NCBI RefSeq assembly: GCF_904067045.1
Contig: NZ_CAJFDC010000036.1
Coordinates: 1,008,001 to 1,072,000, forward strand
Source: Pseudomonas sp. FEN
GTDB lineage: Bacteria; Pseudomonadota; Gammaproteobacteria; Pseudomonadales; Pseudomonadaceae
Length of the DNA: 64,000 nucleotides
Reading direction: 5' to 3'
The notes under the pieces were generated by a model, which was given only the letters and a program-made list of their open reading frames with translations, was not told the DNA's origin and did not search any database. This document shows, one piece after another, positions 57,063 through 64,000 of the stretch. Position 1 is the first letter of the stretch; every line of letters starts with the position of its first letter. The position numbers and the translations under genes were made by a program.

Positions 57063-58296
57063 AATGGAGCGTCGCGAAGTCGTGGTCATTGGCGCGGGTC
57101 CTTCCGGCGCCATCGCCGCCGCCTTGCTCAAACGCAACGGCCACGACGTGCTGATCATCGAGCGCCAGCACTTCCCGCGCTTTTCCATCGGTGAAAGCCT
57201 GCTGTCGCACTGCCTGGACTTCGTCGAAGAGGCCGGCATGCTCGACGCCGTCAACGCCGCCGGGTTCCAGCTCAAGAACGGTGCGGCCTTCGCCTGGGGC
57301 GAACATTACAGCGCCTTCGATTTCGGCAAGACCTTCAGCAACGGCAAGCCGACCACCTTCCAGGTCCAGCGCGCCGACTTCGACAAACTGCTGGCCGATC
57401 AGGCGGCCCTGCAAGGCGTGGAAATCCGCTATGGCGAGGAAATCACCGGGGTTGATTTCGAACGCCCGCAACCACAGCTTCGGGCCCGGCGCGAAGATGG
57501 CGGCGAATACCTGATCGAAGCCCGCTTCGTCCTTGATGCCAGCGGCTACGGCCGGGTGCTGCCGCGCCTGCTCGACTTGGAGGCAGCCTCGAATTTCCCC
57601 TTGCGCCAGGCGGTATTCACCCACGTCGAAGACCACATTGGGCATCCCGGTTTCGAGCGGGAAAAAATCCTCATCACCACCCATCCGCAAAAGCGCGATA
57701 TCTGGTTCTGGACCATCCCGTTCAGCAATGGCCGCTGCTCCCTCGGCGTGGTCGCCGCCGCCGAACACTTTGCCGAGCGCGGCGCGGACCTGGACGCCTG
57801 TCTCAAGGGTTTCGTCGCCGAGACCCCGAGCCTGCAAGCCGTCATGGCAAACGCCGTGTGGGACACCCCGGCGCGGGCCATCGGCGGCTACTCGGCCAAC
57901 GTGAAGACCCTGCACGGACCGGGCTTCGCCCTGCTCGGCAACGCGGCGGAATTCCTCGACCCGGTGTTCTCCTCCGGCGTGACCATTGCCATGCGTTCGG
58001 CGAGCATGGCCGCCGGCCTGCTGCACCGGCAACTGCAAGGCGAAAGCGTCGACTGGCAGACCCAGTTCGCCGAACCGCTCAAGCGCGGTGTCGACACCTT
58101 CCGCTGCTACGTCGAAGGCTGGTACGCCGGGACCTTCCAGGATGTCATCTTCCATCCCGGCAGCTCGCCGGATATTCGCGCGATGATCAGTGCGATCCTT
58201 GCCGGCTATGCCTGGGACGAGCGCAACCCCTTTGTCAGTGAACCCCGGCGGCGCCTGCGAATGCTGTCGGAAATCTGTGCGAGCACTCCGCAATGA
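57055..58296 (+). CDS. FAD-dependent oxidoreductase with flavin-halogenase motifs
   Basis: 413-residue flavoprotein. The N-terminal FAD fold has GAGPSG (13-18). FQLKNGAAFAWG (71-82) places K74 where phenolic halogenases carry their catalytic Lys, and WFWTIP at 217-222 fits the WxWxIP halogenase signature. GNAAEFLDPVFSSGV is the C-terminal FAD element. It could halogenate the aryl head of the polyene, as xanthomonadins are brominated, or act as a related oxidase. The ATG at 57055 has AGGAG upstream and overlaps the exporter gene by eight bases. Confidence 0.75.
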   Translation: MIEMERREVVVIGAGPSGAIAAALLKRNGHDVLIIERQHFPRFSIGESLLSHCLDFVEEAGMLDAVNAAGFQLKNGAAFAWGEHYSAFDFGKTFSNGKPTTFQVQRADFDKLLADQAALQGVEIRYGEEITGVDFERPQPQLRARREDGGEYLIEARFVLDASGYGRVLPRLLDLEAASNFPLRQAVFTHVEDHIGHPGFEREKILITTHPQKRDIWFWTIPFSNGRCSLGVVAAAEHFAERGADLDACLKGFVAETPSLQAVMANAVWDTPARAIGGYSANVKTLHGPGFALLGNAAEFLDPVFSSGVTIAMRSASMAAGLLHRQLQGESVDWQTQFAEPLKRGVDTFRCYVEGWYAGTFQDVIFHPGSSPDIRAMISAILAGYAWDERNPFVSEPRRRLRMLSEICASTPQ

Positions 58297-59027
58297 GCAA
58301 TACCTACCTGAGCGACACCTACGTCGCGGAAACCCGTTTTGGCTTCTGGTTCCTGCGCAGCCACACCTGGCAGCACCATGTCCTGCGAGTCGCGATCAAC
58401 GATCTGCGCAGCCTGTTCAGCGACGCCCCGCCAACCCACCCGGTGGTGCTCGATGCCGGTTGCGGCCAGGGCAAGTCCTTCCAGTACTTGCAGCAGGTCT
58501 TCGCCCCGGCGCGGCTGATCGGCCTCGACGCCGATCCCCACAGTCTGAAACTGAGTGGCGAAGAGGCGCAACGCCGTGGTCTGGAAGTCGAACTGATCGG
58601 CAGTGACTGCGCGACCCTCGACCTGCCCTCGCACAGCGTCGATATCCTGTTCTGCCACCAGACTTTCCATCACCTGGTGCAGCAGGACCGCGCCCTGGCC
58701 GAGTTCTATCGCGTGCTCAAGCCGGGCGGCTATCTGCTGTTCGCCGAATCCACCGAAGCCTATATCGACACCTGGGTGATTCGTTGGCTGTTCCGTCACC
58801 CGATGCATGTACAGAAAAGCGCGGCGCAGTACCTGGAGATGATCCGCGACCAGGGTTTCGAATTCGCCCCGCGCAACGTTTCCTATCCGTACCTGTGGTG
58901 GAGCCGGGCCAAGGACTTCGGGCTGCTGGAACGCCTGCGCCTGAAGAACCCGCCGCCAGTGGGCCAGCGTGAGGAAACCCTGGTCAACCTGGTCGCCCGC
59001 AAACCGCTCGGCGGAGCCGGCGAATGA
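58293..59027 (+). CDS. Class I SAM-dependent methyltransferase of the APE operon
   Basis: 244 residues. The SAM site is VVLDAGCGQGKSFQYL (about 51-66) with acidic LIGLDADP (about 75-82) and RVLKPGGYLLFAE. Aryl head groups of known aryl polyenes are methylated, so this may be the C- or O-methyltransferase for the head. ATGA overlaps at both ends. Confidence 0.8.
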   Translation: MSNTYLSDTYVAETRFGFWFLRSHTWQHHVLRVAINDLRSLFSDAPPTHPVVLDAGCGQGKSFQYLQQVFAPARLIGLDADPHSLKLSGEEAQRRGLEVELIGSDCATLDLPSHSVDILFCHQTFHHLVQQDRALAEFYRVLKPGGYLLFAESTEAYIDTWVIRWLFRHPMHVQKSAAQYLEMIRDQGFEFAPRNVSYPYLWWSRAKDFGLLERLRLKNPPPVGQREETLVNLVARKPLGGAGE

Positions 59028-59506
59028 TCCGTCCCCTGTTGCTGGGCTGCCTCCTGCTGCTGAGCGCCTGCGCCAGCCGCGCGCCGCTGCCCGTACAAAC
59101 GCCGACCCTGGCCCTGCCGCTGCAATTGCACATCGAACGCGAACAGGCCGGCCAGCGCCAGGACTGGTTACTGGTGATCCAGCACGAGGCTGGCGGCCTG
59201 CGCTGGTCGCTGATGGACCCGCTGGGCATCCCCCTGGCCCGCCAGCGCCTGTCGGACGGCGAATGGCAGGCCGACGGCCTGTTGCCACCCAACCCGCAGG
59301 CCCGCGAGCTGTTCGCCGCGTTGCTGTTTGCCCTGACACTGCCGGCCGAGCTGCCCGCCAACTACCCGACCGCGCAGCAGCAGCCACGGCGGCGTGCCCT
59401 GGACGACCGCTGGCACGTCAACTATCGCCGGGCGCTGGAGTTCACTCTCAGCCTGCCGGACAGTCTGCAGTACCGAATCAGTCCGTTGAGCGAGACCGCC
59501 CCATGA
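59024..59506 (+). CDS. apeN: DUF3261-type outer-membrane lipoprotein (ApeN-like)
   Basis: 160-residue lipoprotein with a signal peptide ending in lipobox LLSAC (Cys 16). The mature domain has WSLMDPLGIPLARQRL, typical of DUF3261 proteins found in APE clusters. It may receive the polyene lipid from the LolA-like carrier at the outer membrane, as LolB does for lipoproteins; that is inference. ATGA overlaps on both sides. Confidence 0.8.
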   Translation: MIRPLLLGCLLLLSACASRAPLPVQTPTLALPLQLHIEREQAGQRQDWLLVIQHEAGGLRWSLMDPLGIPLARQRLSDGEWQADGLLPPNPQARELFAALLFALTLPAELPANYPTAQQQPRRRALDDRWHVNYRRALEFTLSLPDSLQYRISPLSETAP

Positions 59507-60699
59507 CCGCCTACCTGAATGCCCTCGGCGTGATCTGCGCCCTGGGCCGCGACAAGCGGAGCGTGGCGCGCAAGCTGTTTGCCGGCGACTGCTCGGGCAT
59601 GCGCGCGGAAAGCGGCTGGGTGCCTGAACGCAGCCTGCCGGTGGCCGCCGTGCGGGGCGAACTGGCGGCCATTCCGCTGGAACTGCGTGCCCAGGCCAGC
59701 CGCAACAATCAACTGCTGATGGAAGCCACGCGGCAAATCGCCGAGCCGATCCAGCGCGCCATCGACGCCTATGGCCGTGCGCGGATCGGCATTGTCCTCG
59801 GCACCAGCACCTCGGGCATCGACGAAGCCAGCCGAGGCATCGCCAGCTACCTGCGGGATGGACACTTCCCCGAAGGCTATGACTACCAGCAGCAGGAGCT
59901 GGGTGCCCCGGCGACCTTCCTCGCCGACTGGCTGCAGTTGCGCGGCCCGGCCTACGTGATTTCCACCGCCTGCACCTCCAGCGCGCGGGCGCTGATGAGT
60001 GCCCGGCGCCTGCTCGACCTGGGCTTGTGCGACGCCGTGCTGTGCGGCGGGGTCGACAGCCTGTGCCAACTGACGCTGCGGGGCTTCAGCTCGCTGGAAG
60101 CGGTGTCGGCGCAGCGCTGCAATCCATTTTCGCTGAACCGCAACGGCATCAATATCGGTGAAGCGGCGGTGCTGTTCCTGATGACCCGGCAGGCCGCCGA
60201 CGGCCACGCCATCGCCCTGCTCGGCGCGGGCGCCAGTTGCGACGCCCACCATATTTCCGCCCCCGACCCGACCGGCCAGGGCGCCGTGCAGGCCATGAGC
60301 AAGGCCCTGAAACAAGCCGGCCTGCAACCACAGGACATCGGCTACCTGAACCTGCACGGCACCGCGACCCAGCACAACGACGCCATGGAGAGCCTGGCCG
60401 TATCCAGCCTGTTCCCGGCGAGTCCACCGTGCTCCTCGACCAAGCCCATGACCGGCCACACCCTGGGCGCCGCCGGGGCGCTGGAAGCGGCGTTCTGCTG
60501 GTTGAGCCTGAGTGCCGACAACCCAACCGGGGCCCTGCCACCGCATGTCTGGGACGGCCAGGCCGACCCGGCACTGCCGCCGCTGAACTGGGTCCGAGCG
60601 GGCGACCGCCTCAACCCCCATCCACCGCGCCGCCTGATGAGCAACTCGTTTGCTTTCGGCGGCAACAATGTCAGCCTGATTATCGGAGATGCCCCATGA
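59503..60699 (+). CDS. apeO: Beta-ketoacyl-ACP synthase, ApeO-like
   Basis: 398-residue KAS I/II-type ketosynthase with an intact triad: C157 in ISTACTSSA, H285 in LHGTATQHND and H319 in MTGHTLGAAG. In the APE system ApeO works with ApeC to extend the chain. The start ATG at 59503 overlaps the lipoprotein stop by four bases. A longer in-frame reading reaching back to 58969 is out-of-frame sequence of the upstream genes and is not credible. Confidence 0.88.
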   Translation: MTAYLNALGVICALGRDKRSVARKLFAGDCSGMRAESGWVPERSLPVAAVRGELAAIPLELRAQASRNNQLLMEATRQIAEPIQRAIDAYGRARIGIVLGTSTSGIDEASRGIASYLRDGHFPEGYDYQQQELGAPATFLADWLQLRGPAYVISTACTSSARALMSARRLLDLGLCDAVLCGGVDSLCQLTLRGFSSLEAVSAQRCNPFSLNRNGINIGEAAVLFLMTRQAADGHAIALLGAGASCDAHHISAPDPTGQGAVQAMSKALKQAGLQPQDIGYLNLHGTATQHNDAMESLAVSSLFPASPPCSSTKPMTGHTLGAAGALEAAFCWLSLSADNPTGALPPHVWDGQADPALPPLNWVRAGDRLNPHPPRRLMSNSFAFGGNNVSLIIGDAP

Positions 60700-61160
60700 T
60701 CGATTGGCCGCTCGCCGAACTGCTGCCCCACGCCGGGGACATGATCCTGATCGACCAGGTCCTGTCCTGCGACGAAGAACAGATCCACACTCGCCTCACC
60801 GTGCGCCCGGACGGCCTGTTCAATCGCGAGGACGGCAGCCTGCCGGCCTGGCTCGGCCTCGAGCTGATGGCCCAGAGTGTCGCCGCCTTTGCCGGCTGCC
60901 ACGCGCGTCGCGACGGCAAGCTGGTGGAGCTGGGTTTCCTGCTCGGCACGCGCAAGTTCAACTGCAATGTGGAACACTTTCCCGTCGGTAGCGAACTGAC
61001 TATCCATGCCTTGCGTTCGCTGGAAGACGACAATGGCATGGGCGTTTTCGAATGCCATCTGAGCGGTCCCGGCATCCATGCCAGCGCGCGTCTGAACGTG
61101 TTCCGTCCACCCCAGGCCAGCGCTTATCTATCCGAATCACAGGAGTTGCGTCATGCCTGA
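60696..61160 (+). CDS. apeP: 3-hydroxyacyl-ACP dehydratase, ApeP-like (COG4706)
   Basis: 154-residue hot-dog dehydratase. LLPHAGDMILIDQV is the family N-terminus, followed by PAWLGLELMAQSVAAFAG and RKFNCNVEHFPVGSEL. It would dehydrate the 3-hydroxy intermediate in each cycle; in Xenorhabdus ApeP works together with ApeI, which here is the C-terminal domain of the ligase. ATGA overlap with the ketosynthase. Confidence 0.87.
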   Translation: MIDWPLAELLPHAGDMILIDQVLSCDEEQIHTRLTVRPDGLFNREDGSLPAWLGLELMAQSVAAFAGCHARRDGKLVELGFLLGTRKFNCNVEHFPVGSELTIHALRSLEDDNGMGVFECHLSGPGIHASARLNVFRPPQASAYLSESQELRHA

Positions 61161-61881
61161 ATCCATCCTGGTTACCGGCTCCAGCCGTGGTATCGGCCGC
61201 GCCATCGCCCTGCGCCTGGCCCGGGCCGGTTTTGACCTGGTGCTGCATTGCCGCAGCGGCCGCGCCGAGGCCGAGGCCGTCCAGGCCGAAATCCAGGCGC
61301 TGGGCCGCCAGGCCCGCGTGCTGCAATTCGATGTATCCGACCGTGAAGCCTGCCGCACCCGCCTGGAAGCCGACGTCGAAGAACATGGGGCCTACTACGG
61401 CGTGGTGCTCAACGCCGGCCTGACCCGTGACGGTGCTTTTCCCGCGTTGTCCGAAGAAGACTGGGACCTGGTCCTGCGCACCAACCTCGACGGGTTCTAC
61501 AATGTGCTGCACCCGGTGATGATGCCGATGATCCGCCGACGAGCACCGGGGCGGATCGTCTGCATCACCTCGGTATCCGGGCTGATCGGTAACCGCGGGC
61601 AGGTCAACTACAGTGCCTCGAAGGCCGGCCTGATCGGTGCGGCCAAGGCCCTGGCGATCGAACTGGGCAAACGCCGGATCACCGTCAACTGCGTGGCCCC
61701 GGGCCTGATCGACACCGCCATGCTCGATGAAAACGTGCCGGTGGAAGAGCTGCTGAAAATGATCCCGGCGCAACGTATGGGCACCCCGGAAGAAGTCGCC
61801 GGCGCGGTGAACTTCCTGATGTCCGCGGAAGCCTCCTACATCACCCGGCAAGTGCTGGCCGTCAACGGAGGGCTGTGCTGA
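61153..61881 (+). CDS. apeQ: 3-ketoacyl-ACP reductase (SDR), ApeQ-like
   Basis: 242-residue FabG-type short-chain dehydrogenase that reduces the keto group of the ACP-bound intermediate with NADPH. Cofactor motif TGSSRGIGR (8-16); catalytic Ser in ITSVSG and YxxxK in YSASKAG. The start overlaps the dehydratase by eight bases, and the stop shares one base with the next ATG (TGATG). Confidence 0.9.
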   Translation: MPESILVTGSSRGIGRAIALRLARAGFDLVLHCRSGRAEAEAVQAEIQALGRQARVLQFDVSDREACRTRLEADVEEHGAYYGVVLNAGLTRDGAFPALSEEDWDLVLRTNLDGFYNVLHPVMMPMIRRRAPGRIVCITSVSGLIGNRGQVNYSASKAGLIGAAKALAIELGKRRITVNCVAPGLIDTAMLDENVPVEELLKMIPAQRMGTPEEVAGAVNFLMSAEASYITRQVLAVNGGLC

Positions 61882-63107
61882 TGAAGCGCGTCGTCGTCAC
61901 CGGCATGGCCGGCATCACCTCCCTAGGCAGCGACTGGGCCAGCATCGAAGCCAACTTCCGGGCTAACCGTAGCGGTATCCGCTACATGACCGAGTGGGAG
62001 CGTTTCAGCGAGCTGAATACTCGCCTGGCCGGGCCTATCGACGCTTATGCGGTGCCGTCGCACTGGACCCGCAAGCAACTGCGCAGCATGGGCCGGGTCT
62101 CGCGCTTCGCCGTGGGCGCCGCGGAAATGGCCCTGGCCGACGCCGGCCTGCTGGGCGACGACAGCATCCGCGACGGGCGCATGGGCGTGGCCTGCGGTTC
62201 GTCCACCGGCAGCACCGACGAGATCAAGGCCTTCGGCCAGATGTTGATCAACTCCGTGGCCGAAGGGCTCAACGCCAATTCCTATGTGCGCATGATGCCG
62301 CACACCACGGCGGCCAATATCAGCATCTTCTTCGGTCTCACCGGGCGCCTGATCCCCACTTCCAGTGCCTGCACCAGCGGCAGCCAGGGCATCGGCTATG
62401 CCTACGAATCGATCAAGTTCGGGCGCTTGCCGCTGATGCTCGCCGGCGGTGCCGAGGAACTGTGTCCCACCGAAGCCATGGTATTCGACGCGCTCTACGC
62501 CACCAGCCTGAAAAACGATGCGCCGCAGAGCAGCCCACGGCCTTACGACAGCGGCCGTGACGGCCTGGTGATCGGGGAAGGCGGCGGCATGCTGGTCCTC
62601 GAAGAGCTCGAGCATGCCCTGGCCCGTGGCGCGCATATTCACGCGGAAATCGTCGGTTTCGGCAGCAACGCCGACGGCCAGCACGCTACCCGTCCGGAGC
62701 AGAGCACCATGCGCCGGGCCATGGAGCTGGCCCTGGAAGATGCCGGCTTGACGGCGGACGCCATCGGCTATGTGAACGGCCACGGCACGGCCACCGAACA
62801 GGGCGATATCGCCGAAACCCTGGCCACCAGCAGCCTGTTCGGCAGCCGCATGCCCATCAGTTCGCAAAAGAGCTTCCTCGGTCACACCCTGGGCGCCTGT
62901 GGGGCGCTGGAGTCCTGGTTCAGCATCGAAATGATGAACCGTGACAGCTACATCCACACCCTGAACCTCGACCAGATCGACCCGCAGTGCGGCGAGCTGG
63001 ATTACCTGCGCGGCGAGTTCCGGCAGATGAGCCACGAGTACGTGATGAACAACAACTTTGCCTTTGGCGGCGTGAACACCTCGCTGGTGTTCCGGCGTTG
63101 GCGCTGA
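61881..63107 (+). CDS. apeR: Beta-ketoacyl-ACP synthase, ApeR-like (FabF type)
   Basis: 408-residue FabF-like ketosynthase with intact C164 (SSACTSGS), H301 (NGHGTATEQGD) and H335 (FLGHTLGACG). Probably condenses the aryl starter with malonyl-ACP in the first rounds. GGAGGG (61867-61872) precedes the ATG. Last biosynthetic gene of the operon. Confidence 0.9.
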   Translation: MKRVVVTGMAGITSLGSDWASIEANFRANRSGIRYMTEWERFSELNTRLAGPIDAYAVPSHWTRKQLRSMGRVSRFAVGAAEMALADAGLLGDDSIRDGRMGVACGSSTGSTDEIKAFGQMLINSVAEGLNANSYVRMMPHTTAANISIFFGLTGRLIPTSSACTSGSQGIGYAYESIKFGRLPLMLAGGAEELCPTEAMVFDALYATSLKNDAPQSSPRPYDSGRDGLVIGEGGGMLVLEELEHALARGAHIHAEIVGFGSNADGQHATRPEQSTMRRAMELALEDAGLTADAIGYVNGHGTATEQGDIAETLATSSLFGSRMPISSQKSFLGHTLGACGALESWFSIEMMNRDSYIHTLNLDQIDPQCGELDYLRGEFRQMSHEYVMNNNFAFGGVNTSLVFRRWR

Positions 63108-63135
63108 CTTTTTGAAAACCTCTGGAGAAACCGGA

Positions 63136-63579
63136 ATGTCCTCCCTGCTTCGTGTTGCCCTTGTCGCCCTGGTCCTGTTGACGGCGGCGGGCTGTACCAG
63201 CAAACCCATCGTCACCCCGACCCGGACCCTCGCGCCGCAAGTCCTGGCCAGCCAGGATGAAGTGAAACAGGCGATTGTCACCGCCCTGGCCAAGCGCGAA
63301 TGGAGCGTGCAACGCGTCAATCCGGGTCAGGTCCAGGCCGAGATCACCGTGCGTGAGAAATTCCACGTCGAGATCGACATCAACTACAGCGCCAACGGCT
63401 ATGCCATCGCCTACCGCAACAGCAGTGGCATGGGTTACCAGGACGGCAAGATCCACAGGAACTACATCCGCTGGGTCACCCTGCTGGACCAGGATATCCT
63501 GGCCGAGCTGCGCGCTCATCATGACCAGCCGACGGCGCGTGCTATTGGGGTTGGCGAGGCGCAACCGCTGTCCCGGTAA
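63136..63579 (+). CDS. Small lipoprotein at the end of the APE operon
   Basis: 147 residues; signal peptide with lipobox LLTAAGC (Cys 21), then a mature domain of about 125 residues with repeated beta-strand pattern (EITVREKFHVEIDINYSANG, YAIAYRNSSGMGYQ). I do not recognise the family. The ATG at 63136 has GGAG eight bases upstream; it follows the last ketosynthase by 28 bases, so it is likely co-transcribed. Its location suggests a periplasmic or outer-membrane accessory, but that is only context. Confidence 0.75.
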   Translation: MSSLLRVALVALVLLTAAGCTSKPIVTPTRTLAPQVLASQDEVKQAIVTALAKREWSVQRVNPGQVQAEITVREKFHVEIDINYSANGYAIAYRNSSGMGYQDGKIHRNYIRWVTLLDQDILAELRAHHDQPTARAIGVGEAQPLSR

Positions 63580-63826
63580 CAGCGTTGAAGGAGCATCTGA
63601 CGACGGCTCGGTAAGTTGAAACTTGCCGGTTGATCTGAGCGCGGTCCTTGTAGCTGGTTTGCCGGCGATAGCGATGCGACATTCAGCATCGTTATCGCTG
63701 ACGCACCACGGTCCTGTGGTGCGCCAAGCATCTGCGTTCAGCGGTGTTCTTGAAGACGTCATCGCGAGCAAGCTCTGCTCCTACAAGTGCCACGGCCATC
63801 CCGCTCACCCTAAGCCCTGCTCGACT
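63580..63826. other. Repeat-rich spacer after the APE operon
   Basis: About 250 bases containing REP sequences and several stem-loops (listed separately) and no credible gene. One hairpin, CACCAC/GTGGTG at about 63704-63721, could contribute to termination. Confidence 0.55.
63647..63787. repeat. Extended REPIN-like pair with internal hairpins
   Basis: A left REP-like arm CTTGTAGCTGGTTTGCCGGC begins at 63647, and a right arm GCGAGCAAGCTCTGCTCC with CTACAAG ends at 63787 in inverted orientation. Between them are stems CGATAGCGATGC / GCATCGTTATCG (from 63666 to 63697) and CACCAC / GTGGTG. The spacer is longer than in the two 84-bp copies. Confidence 0.65.
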
Positions 63827-64000
63827 TCAAACTTCCCGAACACGCGAATTTTGTGGCTGCTCGGAGCTTAGAAAAAGGGCTGGATCAGAGGAGCGGTAAT
63901 GCGGCTCGTGCCACACCACGCCTCGAGAAATTGCCAGTTCGAAATCACCGTCCTCGATTACCCAGACGCTCGACAGGACGGACTGTTGGCTCCCGGTCCC
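63827..64000 (-). CDS. Possible C-terminal end of a minus-strand gene (cut by window edge)
   Basis: An open minus-strand frame enters at 64000 and ends at TGA (complement of 63827-63829), giving 57 residues with VWVIEDGDFELAISRG and VVWHEPHYRSSDPALF. It looks like real protein and is not overlapped by another gene. I do not recognise it. A second minus-strand frame just downstream, ending at 63805, reads HKIRVFGKFEVEQGLG after a stop, which hints at a frameshifted end. No start is visible. Confidence 0.3.
   Translation of the reverse strand, partial: GTGSQQSVLSSVWVIEDGDFELAISRGVVWHEPHYRSSDPALFLSSEQPQNSRVREV

Noticed and set aside
58969..59502. N-terminal extension of the ApeO-like ketosynthase by 178 residues
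   Set aside because: The extension is Pro/Arg/Ala-rich out-of-frame sequence of the methyltransferase and lipoprotein genes; the ATGA junction at 59503 gives the conserved ketosynthase start.
46010..63579. APE cluster as a wholly new biosynthetic system
   Set aside because: Gene content and order match the described aryl polyene class (flexirubin/xanthomonadin-like); only specific variations are notable.

Overview
The window is a chromosomal segment of a Pseudomonas, most likely of the P. fluorescens species complex. The evidence is the gene content and order (hldE-msbA, the waa/wap core-LPS genes, glnE, aceEF, dipA, msrA, rlmJ, putA/putP, selO), the high GC content, and the Pseudomonas-type REP/REPIN sequences. 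No rRNA, tRNA, CRISPR array, insertion sequence or prophage was seen.

Layout. (1) 1-13.7 kb, mostly minus strand: LPS core assembly. It holds partial hldE, the lipid A flippase msbA, an O-antigen ligase (the only plus-strand gene here), two glycosyltransferases, a carbamoyltransferase, a double-kinase-domain protein, waaP, waaG, waaC and waaF. waaF is transcribed first, and the tight spacing points to an operon running waaF-waaC-waaG-waaP-kinase. (2) 13.8-30 kb: central metabolism and housekeeping. It holds glnE (minus), a divergent promoter region with two identical inverted operator-like palindromes, aceE-aceF, dipA (c-di-GMP phosphodiesterase), msrA, rlmJ, a DUF2165 membrane protein and metY. 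(3) 28.5-34.4 kb: divergent putP/putA, separated by a control region with five GTTGCA PutA-binding motifs. (4) 34.6-45.7 kb: acyl-CoA dehydrogenase, CvrA/NhaP2-type antiporter, MscK-type channel, SelO, a higBA toxin-antitoxin pair, trxC and a ParA-family ATPase.

(5) 46.0-63.6 kb: a plus-strand operon of about 20 overlapping genes for an aryl polyene (APE) pigment, of the flexirubin/xanthomonadin type. It has two acyl carrier proteins, an activating AMP ligase fused to a hot-dog dehydratase, two active ketosynthases plus a shorter ketosynthase-like partner, a ketoreductase and a second dehydratase. These would build the polyene on an aryl starter. An ammonia-lyase-family enzyme, a methyltransferase and a halogenase-like flavoprotein may make or decorate the aryl head. 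Acyltransferases, a glycosyltransferase, a thioesterase, a LolA-like protein, an MMPL exporter and lipoproteins would attach the product to lipid and move it to the outer membrane. A good sigma70-type promoter lies upstream.

Most notable observations: an 84-bp REPIN sits exactly in frame inside the signal-peptide region of the LolA-like APE gene; an equal-length REPIN supplies the stop codon of glnE; the APE flavoprotein carries both hallmark motifs of flavin-dependent halogenases; the ammonia-lyase has a selectivity pair unlike the classical HAL, TAL or PAL pairs; and the APE genes show one fusion (ligase-dehydratase) and one fission (glycosyltransferase/acyltransferase) relative to the enterobacterial layout as I remember it. 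The APE system itself is a described class. I did not find a wholly new system.
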